Below, piece after piece: positions 57,801 to 61,010 of a stretch of 64,000 nucleotides of DNA (position 1 is the stretch's first letter; each line of letters opens with the position of its first letter). The translations under genes and the position numbers were made by a program. Origin of the DNA: Glandiceps talaboti (taxonomy: Eukaryota; Hemichordata; Enteropneusta; Spengelidae); contig NC_135555.1 of the NCBI RefSeq assembly GCF_964340395.1, positions 27,120,725-27,184,724 on the forward strand. Reading direction: 5' to 3'. A model generated the notes under the pieces. That model saw nothing but the letters and a program-made list of their open reading frames with translations. It searched no databases and was not told where the DNA came from.

Positions 57801-60600
57801 GATACTTTCAATTTGTCAATGTTTTCCATGACAACTTGCGGCTGTAGATGGTCACAAAAGGGAGTATTTTTTTCAGACGAATGCCCCTTGACAACTGTTG
57901 TTAGGCATATTTGCATATCTTGTGAGATCTGCCGTGAGACGGCGAATATATCTTATCAAAACTAAACGCTAAATCGATAATATTTTCAGGACGGATGCGC
58001 TTTGGTGACACAAATGTAAGTACCAAGTTATATTTGAATTTAAAGCGTGCATTCTTAAGATAGCCTAATTTACTGAAAAACGATCAATTACATAAATTGC
58101 TCATTAATATGCACATGGGATGTTTACCAAAACCTAATCAGTTCTTGCCATTACCCTAAGGAACATGCGTGCCAAATTTTGTTTCAATTGAGCCGCCGTT
58201 TTAGAGAAAATGATGACACACACAGACAGACTGAAAAACAGACAGACAGAATTTTCTCCCCCTAAAGTACATTGTATCGCCTTCCTTACGGAAGGAAAAA
58301 ATGAAAACATAGGAAGTACCCTATTGGCATCAATATAAAAACATCTGTTTGTTGCTTAATTACTTAGTCATCAGAAGCTTAGACTTGACCATCTCCAAAT
58401 GTTATCAGTGGAGTCATTTATATAACTGACAAATAACTGTTTTCATCACCTAAATGTTAGTTCAAGTTGGAATTGAGCCTTCATTTAAAGTGTATGGCAT
58501 GTATGTAAGGGTACCTAAAGTGGCAAAGTGGGACCGTAAAGTGGGACTCCAACTTTGTGCCAAACAGGCAAAGTAGGACCGGAAGTGGGGTCGGTCCAAG
58601 TTCACAATTTTGGCAAAGTTGGACCGGTGCAACTTTACTAAACTGCAGTTAAGGCACCGATCATAGAAGAGCTAGTCTTGCTGCTAGACGTTCGGGCTTT
58701 CTTTCGATACTATAAGCGAACGAAGTTCGCAGTGAGGGCTTGCCCGAATACCCTCGATAGCGATGTTCGGGCATGTGTCGTATTCTATAGGAAGAACATC
58801 CGAGGTCTAGCAGATAGACTAAAGAAGAGCATGCCATTGGGCATTCATTGACAAAATTACCCTGTGCCGAGTTTAACTCGCAACAGTGCCAACTCGCCCG
58901 AGGTCAACTGCATTTAACCAACTGCATGAACTGAACCAACGCTCGTGAATGTTTTGTTATACGCAAGAGTTATGACATCAACACATGAGGTGTGGTTGAA
59001 CGCCCTCCGATTGTTCACGCATAATTTTAGGTTTATCAATCACTTCAAGTTGTTTTTTATTGCCTATTTGTTCACAATTATGCCGAATTCTACGGCATTT
59101 GCGATTAGTGGTGCGACTTAGAATTGTTGAGACTTGGATCCGGGCGAGTTGGTATCGTACGAGTTACTATTGTTGCGAGGTGACTCTAAATCAATGACCC
59201 GTGCCCCAAGCCAATTTTAAAGCTGTTGGAATGCGAGTGCGTTCACATTTTGTATGTATGAAACAATCTGTGTCGACTTTAGTCATCGATAAAGTGTATG
59301 TGGTGCCAACTGACGATCCCCGTTGTCTACTGATAATGGGACGTTGAAAACGCATACGGTGGGTTTTGAACAAAAACCGACGTCGTATAACTATAAGAGG
59401 CCGGGTTTGACCGACCCCACTTCCGGTCCTACTTTGCCTGTTTGGCACAAAGTTGGAGTCCCACTTTACGGTCCAACTTTGCCACTTTAGGTACCCTTAC
59501 ATACCTCCATATTCATATGAAAATTGAGATACAATACACACAGATACCAAGGTCGGATTGTATTAGAAATGAATGCCAATCCCTTTTATAGGTATACGTT
59601 TGTGGTTACAGATGGACGTTATTATTGTTCAGTTGGTAGTTGCCCTTACACATACAGAATGTACTTGTGGGGGTGATTAGAAAACATGGGACACTTCAGC
59701 CCCCACAAGTACATTCTGTATGTGTAAGGGCAACTACCAACTGAACAATAATAACGTCCATCTGTAACCACAAACGTATACCTATAAAAGGGATTGGCAT
59801 TCATTTCTAATACAATCCGACCTTGGTATCTGTGTGTATTGTATCTCAATTTTCATATGAATATGGGGTGAACTACTTGTTGATGATTTGCGCACTCAAC
59901 CATAGACTAATGTATGCTTAGGTTTAGAAGAAGGGGTAAGCCTTGTAAATAAGTTTTACTTTGTAACTGGTGGACAATCTGAATATTGTTTAATATTTAT
60001 GACTGTAAACAATACGACGCTATATTACTTTATAATCATGATTATGTGGAATGATATGCTAACTGGGTTGTGAAACTTGTAATACATCATCATCACATCA
60101 CCATTACATCACCATGTACATTTTCTGTTGCTCATGTTTCATCATTACAATTTTACGGTCTTGTGATAATCACGAATAAACAAGTACGCGTAGTTTACAC
60201 TATTTAAAGGTTCACTTACCGTGAATCTGTTTCTTTGTTCCACAATTTCATAGCCAACGACTGGTACACTTAAATGGTCCCATTCTGAAATAGACAAGTC
60301 TGTCTGTGTGAAAGTGACACTCCGTTCCTTTTCAAGATCGGCTTCACTGTGTGACCGTACGTCTTTGGAAATAGGCGTACTTGTCTGCGGACCTGGCGGA
60401 CAAGACGCAGGTCTTGGAGACTCTGGTGATTTTGATAACGATTCGTTTCCAACAAAGCTTGGGATAGAACCGCTACTCGCGTCACCACTGCCATGGTTGT
60501 TAGAGATCCCGCCATTTTCGTCATCATTGTGGATAACAACATCGACGACCATATTGATACCGTCTTCACGGTCTTGATTGCAATCCGTGTTATTGTTCAT
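5558..60600 (-). CDS. Sorting nexin 16 orthologue (gene span, 3' end missing)
   Basis: Five exons on the minus strand join without a frame error: 60600-60220, 25414-25328, 13448-13300, 7067-6998 and 5694-5558. The product so far is about 274 residues. Residues 1 to about 115 are acidic, Asn/Ser/Pro-rich and probably disordered. A PX domain follows from [12 protein letters not shown] to [11 protein letters not shown], then a coiled coil. PX phosphoinositide-pocket features are visible: RRYTDF, the proline loop LPPKKWFG, and [10 protein letters not shown]. The match to vertebrate SNX16, including [12 protein letters not shown] and the coiled-coil start, comes from memory of that family and is close. 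SNX16 binds PI3P on early and late endosomes and self-associates through its coiled coil; its reported roles are in receptor and cadherin trafficking. The vertebrate protein is about 344 residues, so some 70 residues and the stop are missing here. Very long repeat-filled introns separate the exons. Confidence 0.93.
5960..6750 (+). pseudogene. CR1-like LINE reverse transcriptase, 3' fragment
   Basis: A 5'-truncated, decayed LINE lies antisense to SNX16 inside intron 4. Recognisable reverse-transcriptase C-terminal blocks in order are [68 protein letters not shown] and [18 protein letters not shown]. This order and wording are typical of CR1-type LINEs of fish, corals and echinoderms. Breaks: a frameshift near 6048, just before DDKTEF, and an in-frame TGA at 6325-6327 where the family normally has Arg (CGA to TGA fits CpG decay). 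The reverse-transcriptase core and the endonuclease are absent. Confidence 0.88.
6755..6868. repeat. 57-bp tandem duplication
   Basis: Two adjacent, virtually identical copies of a 57-bp unit beginning GTGTTGGAAGTGG and ending CCGTAGTAGA (starts at 6755 and 6812). The unit directly follows the last recognisable LINE codons, so it may be the 3' tail repeat of that LINE or an unrelated duplication. Confidence 0.85.
6998..7067 (-). CDS. SNX16 exon 4 (end of PX domain)
   Basis: This 70-bp exon has acceptor CTCCACAG before TCAGCC and donor AGA|GTGAGT. It takes two bases of phase from exon 3 (AG+T = Ser) and ends in phase 0. It encodes [15 protein letters not shown], then PHDSLEESR. The [12 protein letters not shown] stretch is the hallmark end of the SNX16 PX domain. 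This exon is too short for simple reading-frame detection and was found by splice signals plus similarity. Confidence 0.95.
7068..7654. other. SNX16 intron 3, no feature recognised
   Basis: AT-rich intron sequence next to the exon 4 acceptor. The polypyrimidine tract TTTCTGTTCTCCACAG is visible on the minus strand. I saw no second exon, repeat boundary or RNA gene here. Confidence 0.5.
7655..8600. mobile_element. Repeat family H, copy 1 (CCTTCCGTAAGGG ends)
   Basis: The left end reads GCCTTCCGTAAGGG and the right end CCTTCCTTACGGAAGG, a short terminal inverted repeat. Family-specific blocks (ATTACC with AAAACC and a TTAATTA core, and CCAAAACCTAATCAG) are shared with copies at 14275-18910 and 57955-58300. 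A (CA)n run at about 8525-8558 precedes the right end, as a CAGA run does in the other copies. No transposase is seen, so this is a non-autonomous element. Confidence 0.75.
8697..11215. repeat. 34-bp minisatellite, about 74 units
   Basis: A tandem array of a 34-bp unit, core CCTGTCTGTAATACA plus CATATAGTCCTGTACACA, with common 4- to 8-bp internal deletions and a CATTAATA variant. On the minus strand the consensus has no stop codon in any frame, and 34 is not divisible by 3. Long spurious reading frames therefore run through it with a 34-residue period (words such as RQVCTGLY and DRCVQD). There is no evidence of coding; it lies in SNX16 intron 3. Confidence 0.97.
11216..12270. repeat. AT-rich intron with diverged ~135-bp tandem units
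   Basis: From about 11745 to 12240 three or four diverged units share blocks such as TGATCAATATCTG, CAAGTTTCATCAAATTTG, CAGTCTTTCTTGG and CCTAATTGCCAAAGTTCG. They lead straight into the repeat at 12271 and may be part of a larger related element. 11216-11745 shows nothing recognisable. Confidence 0.55.
12271..12684. mobile_element. Repeat family M, copy 1 (single internal unit)
   Basis: The left end is GTCATTGAGAATGAC, a small hairpin, followed by a diverged TAGTCCCCGCTATGATTGGG; the right end is AACCCAATCCATAAGTCCC followed by GCGGGGACTAA. Reverse-complementing the right end gives TTAGTCCCCGCTA and ATTGGGTT, so the ends are inverted repeats. One internal ~150-bp unit carries ATGGCTGCCAGGCAGCCAT, a palindrome, and TTGCCCCTGTACCAAG. 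This is the compact form of a family whose other copies have amplified the internal unit. Confidence 0.75.
12815..12872. repeat. (CAGA)n / (CA)n microsatellite
   Basis: A run of CAGA tetramers passes into CA dinucleotides. It probably marks the tail of another dispersed element that lies between 12690 and 12900. Confidence 0.9.
12873..13299. other. SNX16 intron 3, start
   Basis: Ordinary AT-rich intron sequence with an AACAAC-rich stretch near 12915. It begins (minus strand) with the exon 3 donor GTAAGACC at 13299. No other feature was recognised. Confidence 0.5.
13300..13448 (-). CDS. SNX16 exon 3 (core of PX domain)
   Basis: This 149-bp exon has acceptor CTTTTTTTGCAG before TTAAAATG and donor AAAAG|GTAAGA. 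It starts in phase 0 and leaves two bases. It encodes [17 protein letters not shown], then [20 protein letters not shown] and [12 protein letters not shown]. The proline loop (LPPKKWFG), which inserts at the membrane in PX domains, and the [10 protein letters not shown] helix with its conserved Arg are both here. The wording is very close to vertebrate SNX16. Confidence 0.96.
13449..14274. other. SNX16 intron 2, no feature recognised
   Basis: AT-rich, apparently unique intron sequence between the exon 3 acceptor and repeat family H. No reading frame, splice-site pair or RNA structure stood out. Confidence 0.5.
14698..14916. repeat. 73-bp tandem triplication
   Basis: Three nearly identical units with starts 73 bp apart (TATGCATTCT at 14701, 14774 and 14847), each carrying CATTAATCATGCAAATTAG. 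This is local amplification of one family H subunit. Confidence 0.93.
14916..15846. mobile_element. hAT-like non-autonomous element nested in family H
   Basis: The ends are CAGGGCTCGAAATAAT and, inverted and diverged, CAGGAGTCAAAATATG. Both are followed inward by ACTTGCCC-type motifs (TTACTTGCCCAGGGCAAA on the left, GGGCAAGTATTTT on the right). CAGGGCTCGAAAT is a common hAT terminus. The element is flanked by direct repeats CTGTA (14911-14915 and 15847-15851). Removing it restores the family H word ACTGTA..GGTACATCAAC. No transposase was recognised. Confidence 0.65.
15880..16760. repeat. ~120-147 bp tandem units with ATGCAAAT core
   Basis: Six diverged units of family H body sequence. Two of them are nearly identical and 147 bp apart (GTTATGGTTAATGTATG at about 16328 and 16475). 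Almost every unit contains TTAATTATGCAAATTATTCA, which includes the octamer ATGCAAAT. Confidence 0.85.
16811..18481. mobile_element. DNA transposon with CTGTGAACCGG ends, nested in family H
   Basis: The left end is TACTGTGAACCGGGTAATTA and the right end, reverse-complemented, TACTGTGAACCGGAAAATTA. Both continue into GCGCGAAA-rich subterminal sequence. TA on both sides fits a Tc1/mariner/pogo-type 2-bp duplication; a 4-bp TATA duplication is equally possible. Composition changes sharply at both edges: the inside is more GC-rich with CpG-rich ends, while the family H host is AT-rich. About 1.67 kb. I recognise no transposase in any frame. Confidence 0.75.
19001..20872. mobile_element. Repeat family F, copy 1
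   Basis: It starts CAAGCGACCTATCGGTCAG then AATAGCTCCGCTG, and ends CTGACAGCGGAGCTAAAAAG. AGCTCCGCTG therefore forms inverted ends. Copy 2 is at 39333-41622. An inner inverted repeat (TTTCCGTACGGCGACAAT at about 19527 against ATTGTCGCCATACGGAA at about 19994) is a second element inside this one. A sequence matching the flanks without the element exists at about 25930-26038. No transposase was found. Confidence 0.75.
20873..23040 (+). mobile_element. Repeat family E, copy 2, split by another transposon
   Basis: Units of the 3467-4477 family (core GCTGTTGCTATGGGCGTGG plus GTTGCTAGGC) run to 21324 and resume at 22621. The break is exactly the element 21325-22620. The continuation after it (GTGTGGTCTTGTTGCTAGG) completes the unit cut before it. 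Confidence 0.75.
21325..22620. mobile_element. CAGTGTTCTGCC transposon family, copy A
   Basis: The ends are CAGTGTTCTGCCGAGGCC and, inverted, CAGTGTTCTGCCAAGG. The flanks CTATGG (21319-21324) and GTATGG (22621-22626) form a 6-bp duplication with one mismatch. Taking out the element and one flank restores the family E host word CTATGGGTGTGG. An internal 68-codon frame (21641-21844) is kept in copy B with only two residue changes, but it resembles no transposase. The length is 1296 bp. The ends look hAT-like but the duplication length does not. Confidence 0.85.
23176..24510. mobile_element. Repeat family M, copy 2 (amplified internal units)
   Basis: The left end is GTCATTGAGAATGACATAG then TCCCCGCTATGATTGGG. 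The internal ~140-230 bp unit (GATCTGTTCAAGCATGTCTG, then ATGGCTGCCAGGCAGCC and ATATTGGAT, then CATGTATGTCAT, then ACTGTCCTAATACCAAC) is repeated about six times. The right end CCATAAGTCCCCGTCCCGGA is cut at about 24420 and joined to a further partial unit. A G-homopolymer of about 13 bases sits near 23506-23518. Confidence 0.75.
23307..23465. repeat. 39-bp minisatellite, 4 copies
   Basis: Four tandem copies of a 39-bp unit (TTGGACATGGGACATGCCTA then CTCATGTTGTGTCTCCTCG) lie inside family M copy 2. Because 39 is a multiple of 3, a 13-residue repeat appears in both strands' frames (GHGTCLL on the plus strand). The copy of family M at 48128 has only one such unit. Confidence 0.93.
24511..25180 (+). 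mobile_element. Repeat family G, copy 1 (uninterrupted)
   Basis: It begins GTTCATTGTAACAGCCAAAT and runs to about TTTATTGCAAGACA. An inverted copy, split by a 2.2-kb insertion, lies at 33415-36265. The word CTTCCGCGCCATTTGCAAT (about 25010) is the paralogous empty site for that insertion. No coding content. It ends about 150 bp before SNX16 exon 2. Confidence 0.7.
25328..25414 (-). CDS. SNX16 exon 2 (PX strands beta2-beta3)
   Basis: This 87-bp exon has acceptor TTTTTTTCAACAG before GTCTTC and donor CATCAG|GTGAGA. It is exactly 29 codons, phase 0 at both ends. It encodes [15 protein letters not shown] then [14 protein letters not shown]. The RRYTDF motif supplies the arginine that contacts the 3-phosphate of PI3P in PX domains. 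It joins ...QRNRFT of exon 1 to LKCLFPG of exon 3 without a gap. Confidence 0.96.
25415..25929. other. SNX16 intron 1, 3' end, no feature recognised
   Basis: AT-rich intron ending in the polypyrimidine acceptor of exon 2. I saw no repeat boundary or reading frame that I could support. Confidence 0.5.
25930..26282. mobile_element. Family F empty site joined to a family M 3' fragment
   Basis: 25930-26038 (GCCAATGGCATTGTAACAC through CATTTGCTGAATG) matches the DNA on both sides of family F copy 1 but without that element. From about 26040 a 5'-truncated family M copy follows, ending AACCCAATCCATAAGTCCCC then GGCGGGGACTAAT. Confidence 0.7.
26325..29963 (-). pseudogene. LINE ORF2: APE endonuclease-reverse transcriptase
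   Basis: Reading from 29963, a possible start MKDRESSEF is followed by a TAG at 29816-29814. The same frame then gives the endonuclease: [21 protein letters not shown] with the catalytic Glu, [12 protein letters not shown] and [10 protein letters not shown] frameshift near 29085 leads to SDHCLISF (the catalytic His block), a linker and [11 protein letters not shown] small insertion near 28120-28130 and a TGA at 27972-27970 follow. Next come [17 protein letters not shown] and [10 protein letters not shown] second frameshift comes immediately after FTKAFD, the catalytic Asp of motif A. The long open part, 27851-26325, has the RQGE..LPFL block and [13 protein letters not shown], where the usual YADD is YAND (codon 27521-27519). 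The C-terminus has a Cys-rich knuckle, [18 protein letters not shown]. Confidence 0.92.
29982..31062 (-). pseudogene. LINE ORF1 (L1-ORF1p-like RNA-binding protein)
   Basis: It starts [15 protein letters not shown] with ATG at 31062. A low-complexity Gly/Ser/Asp N-terminus of about 100 residues leads to a short helical region ([11 protein letters not shown]). One extra A in an A-run near 30760 shifts the frame, and the protein resumes as [15 protein letters not shown]. The rest has an RRM-like core ([27 protein letters not shown]) and a C-terminal domain ([27 protein letters not shown]), the usual order in L1-type ORF1 proteins. The predicted product would be about 350 residues. It ends in TAG at 29984-29982. 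Confidence 0.85.
31150..32475. mobile_element. CAGTGTTCTGCC family, copy C (5' part missing)
   Basis: It matches copy B in the same orientation (CTGTTTAGAAAGAC, then CAGCCAGCT, ATCTGAATATCAATGAATA) and ends CGGCCTCGGCAGAACACTG at 32475. The left part is missing at the LINE boundary. A 105-bp insertion lies at 31208-31312. It is more diverged than A and B: its version of the 68-codon frame is broken. Confidence 0.8.
31208..31312. mobile_element. 105-bp MITE with 8-bp duplication
   Basis: An insertion relative to copy B, flanked by exact GCCAGCTA direct repeats (31200-31207 and 31313-31320). The ends carry CGCAAACC inverted repeats (ATCGCAAACCATGG on the left, CTCTGGTTTGCGAG on the right). An 8-bp duplication fits hAT. 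It contains a C-homopolymer of about 17 bases at about 31255-31271. Confidence 0.8.
32476..33414. other. SNX16 intron 1, unannotated
   Basis: AT-rich sequence without a recognisable gene. A short tandem duplication (CATATCACTTTTTTTTTATC twice, about 33086 and 33123) is the only structure I noticed. Confidence 0.45.
33415..36265 (-). mobile_element. Repeat family G, copy 2, split by a 2.2-kb transposon
   Basis: An inverted copy of 24511-25180: it starts TGTCATGCAATAAAAATATC and ends ATTTGGCTGTTACAATGAAC. The break is the element at 33580-35772. It is oriented opposite to copy 1. Confidence 0.75.
33580..35772. mobile_element. DNA transposon with 20-bp perfect ends and 9-bp duplication
   Basis: The first 20 bases, CAGAGGAGGCTGGAAGGGGT, are repeated exactly in inverse at the right end. 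GGCGGGAAG flanks both sides (33571-33579 and 35773-35781). The uninterrupted paralogue at about 25005-25025 shows the pre-insertion sequence, so the boundaries are secure. A 9-bp duplication suggests Mutator-like elements, or hAT if one base matches by chance. The 2193-bp interior contains no transposase I recognise. Near the right end CACCATTGTAAACGTACG and GTACACAATGG form a further hairpin. Confidence 0.85.
36266..39332. other. SNX16 intron 1, mostly unannotated
   Basis: About 3 kb without a supported gene. 36370-36440 (TCTGACGCATTGCTCATG) is an inverted match to 23110-23175, so a small dispersed repeat borders family G here and family M there. Several short frames exist but none has splice sites, motifs or similarity that I can support. 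Confidence 0.45.
39333..41622. mobile_element. Repeat family F, copy 2
   Basis: It starts CAAGCGACCTATCGGTCAG and ends CTGACAGCGGAGCTAAAAAG, matching copy 1 (19001-20872) over most of its length. 40340-41000 has no counterpart in copy 1 and may be an extra insertion or a deletion in copy 1. It contains the nested MITE 39763-40329. Confidence 0.75.
39763..40329. mobile_element. MITE with TGTATTAATCGCCATCTT ends, nested in family F
   Basis: Left end ATGTATTAATCGCCATCTTA then GTTTCCGTACGGCGACAAT; the right end is its inverse with small changes (CCGTACGGAAACTAAG then AAAGATGGCGATTAATACAT). Copy 1 carries the same element at about 19503-20017 with a damaged right end. No coding content. Confidence 0.75.
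41623..48127. other. SNX16 intron 1, 6.5 kb without recognised genes
   Basis: I read this stretch on both strands and support no gene. Small structures: a palindromic patch at about 42564-42602 (GATCTCATGAGATC flanked by TCTCGTG and CACGAGA), and a 25-bp tandem duplication at 43311-43360 (ACTGGGTCTGTTCG twice). It is less repeat-like than its surroundings, so undetected exons or old elements are possible. Confidence 0.4.
48621..51127. mobile_element. piggyBac-like non-autonomous element (TTAA)
   Basis: It is bounded by TTAA on both sides (48621-48624 and 51124-51127), and the ends are inverted: CCCTTTCACCACC on the left, GGTGGTGAAAGGG on the right. TTAA plus a terminal CCCTTT is the piggyBac signature. 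Excision restores the family M word GATCTGTTTAAGCATGTCTG. Just inside the left end are two copies of CCGATTCCCTCAATTGAGGG. The interior has no recognisable transposase and carries the element 49649-50569. About 2.5 kb. Confidence 0.85.
49649..50569. mobile_element. CAGGGATCTGCC element nested in the piggyBac-like element
   Basis: The left end is CAGGGATCTGCCGACG; the right end, inverted, is CAGGGTTCTGCCAAGC. GTCCGGGACT and a GGTCGCTA block recur just inside both ends. Both sides are flanked by AATGAT, an exact 6-bp duplication (49643-49648 and 50570-50575). The ends resemble those of the CAGTGTTCTGCC family and share its 6-bp duplication length. 921 bp, no transposase. Confidence 0.8.
51839..53382. 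other. SNX16 intron 1, no gene supported
   Basis: 1.5 kb between two transposons. A 131-codon open frame at 52417-52022 (minus) and a short basic one at 52478-52383 (minus, [12 protein letters not shown]) are present, but neither has a family I recognise. The stretch next to 53382 is very AT-rich. Confidence 0.4.
53383..54090 (-). mobile_element. piggyBac-like element, internally deleted
   Basis: TTAA at both edges (53383-53386, 54087-54090). The ends are CCCTTTGAACCCTAA on the left and the same sequence inverted on the right. Subterminal repeats: AGCTCCCCAG twice near the left, and the palindrome GGCCGGTATACCGGCC twice near the right (54012-54027, 54055-54070). It carries the first part of a transposase-like frame on the minus strand. 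The whole is 708 bp, so the catalytic part has been lost. Confidence 0.88.
53642..53875 (-). pseudogene. N-terminal remnant of a piggyBac-type transposase
   Basis: From ATG at 53875 the frame gives [20 protein letters not shown], then an acidic Ser/Asp-rich stretch ([20 protein letters not shown]) and a Gly/Arg tail (GRGCGRGRG), then stops. An N-terminal helix followed by an acidic region is what piggyBac transposases have before the DDD domain, but such regions are poorly conserved. A +1 frame continues with more Gly/Arg (GGGRGREGG), so the frame may be shifted at a repeat. The catalytic domain is missing. Its position inside a TTAA element supports the call. Confidence 0.5.
54092..55656. 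mobile_element. CAGTGTTCTGCC family, copy B
   Basis: An inverted copy of A: it starts CAGTGTTCTGCCAAGG and ends CCTCGGCAGAACACTG. It is flanked by GGTTAAT on both sides (54085-54091 and 55657-55663). Internal sequence follows copy A closely, including the 68-codon frame (minus strand, 55339-55136) with two residue differences. 1565 bp. It abuts the piggyBac-like element so closely that that element's TTAA is part of this one's duplication. Confidence 0.88.
55790..56910. mobile_element. Long-inverted-repeat element D, copy 1
   Basis: The left end is GTATGTAAGGGTACCTAAAG then TGGCAAAGTGGGACCG; the right end is its inverse (CGGTCCCACTTTGCCACTT then TAGGTACCCTTACATAC). Many inner words of the type AGTTGGACCGG and AAGTGGGGTCGG are also inverted between the halves. 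No duplication is obvious at the flanks and no coding content was found. Copy 2 is at 58501-59504. Confidence 0.82.
57107..57307. repeat. Foldback repeat, ~95-bp arms
   Basis: Left arm AGTTCCAGACGACC ... TTCCGATTTTACCCTACATT; right arm is its inverse, AATGTAGGGTAAAATCGGAA ... GTCAGGAACT, with a tiny loop near 57203-57208. The arms are close to identical near the centre and differ more at the outer ends. Each arm also contains an inner tandem duplication (ACGACC.TATTCC.ATTTTAC twice). Confidence 0.85.
57955..58300. mobile_element. Repeat family H, copy 3 (left-truncated)
   Basis: It shares CTAAATCGATAATATTTTCAG, CCAAAACCTAATCAG and the right end CCTTCCTTACGGAAGG with copy 1. The left terminus is not present. 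Confidence 0.7.
58501..59504. mobile_element. Long-inverted-repeat element D, copy 2
   Basis: Same ends as copy 1 (GTATGTAAGGGTACCTAAAG and its inverse). The centre is in inverted orientation relative to copy 1 (CAGTTAAGGCACCGATCAT here, ATGATCGGTGCCTTAACTG there), as can happen when recombination flips an element between its long inverted repeats. It carries the 148-bp insertion at 58675-58822. Confidence 0.82.
58675..58822. mobile_element. 148-bp MITE with AGAAGAGC duplication
   Basis: Exact 8-bp direct repeats AGAAGAGC flank it (58667-58674 and 58823-58830). Copy D1 lacks it and shows the single site. The ends TAGTCTTGCTGCTAGAC and, inverted, TTAGTCTATCTGCTAGAC form terminal inverted repeats. 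8 bp fits hAT. Confidence 0.82.
59507..59866. repeat. Perfect 167-bp inverted repeat (26-bp spacer)
   Basis: Arms 59507-59673 and 59700-59866 are exact reverse complements by base-by-base reading (CCATATTCATATGAAAATTG ... ACTTGTGGGGG against CCCCCACAAGT ...). The spacer is 59674-59699. There are no mismatches or indels. It starts 2 bp after the end of element D copy 2 and lies about 350 bp past the SNX16 exon 1 donor. Confidence 0.97.
59867..60219. other. SNX16 intron 1, 5' end
   Basis: The first ~350 bp of intron 1 read from the donor GTAAGTGAACC. Includes a CATCATCATCACATCACC stretch near 60087. No regulatory element I can defend. Confidence 0.45.
60220..60600 (-). CDS. SNX16 exon 1 (start codon, N-terminus, PX start)
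   Basis: The ATG at 60600 sits in AAAATGA with A at -3. An in-frame TGA lies about 40 bp upstream with no other ATG between, so this is the first usable start. It encodes 127 residues: [14 protein letters not shown], then a disordered Asp/Ser/Pro-rich segment ([26 protein letters not shown]), then [25 protein letters not shown], which begins the PX domain. Donor TTCACG|GTAAGTG at 60219, phase 0. Vertebrate SNX16 has the same plan: about 100 Ser-rich residues before GYEV..ER..FTV. Confidence 0.93.
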
Positions 60601-61010
60601 TTTTAGTGTTGAACCCGACACAAGTATGACAAGCAAGAGTCAGATGTACTGTGTATCACGTGCACTTAGACAGCAAACATACACAAAACATACAGCATGG
60701 TAGAACTTTAAACACAAAACAGCTAAAAATCTGGCAAGTTAAAATCCTGAACCCACTCCAGGTATTTTCACCTTTCAAAAATAGGAACTTGGGTACATTC
60801 AGTGATTCACATTCGGTTGCGTTCTTCATTCGAATAAATATTCTTCACAGTTTTCAAACAAAAACGTTCACAGTCGGGTCACGTCTAAATCCACATAATA
60901 TAACTGGCTACCTTCCACGACATGTAAACTGACAGTAGTTCATGCCGTTACCTTCTGATGACCTCTCAACTCTCATGACGAGTGACTCATTGGCACGTGA
61001 CTGATTGGCA
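60601..61010 (-). promoter_or_regulatory. Probable 5' UTR and promoter-proximal region of SNX16
   Basis: No TATA box is evident at a fixed place. Between about 60975 and 61010 several sites cluster: an AP-1-type TGACTCA (60983-60989), an E-box CACGTG (60994-60999) in AGTCACGTGCC context on the minus strand, and two CCAAT boxes on the minus strand (inverse ATTGG at 60989-60993 and 61004-61008). AGTCACGTG resembles the CLEAR site bound by TFEB-type factors of lysosome/endosome genes. The transcription start is not determined. Confidence 0.45.

Noticed and set aside
60601-60636. Extending the SNX16 start 12 codons upstream
   Set aside because: The upstream codon is TTG, not ATG, and an in-frame TGA lies just before it.
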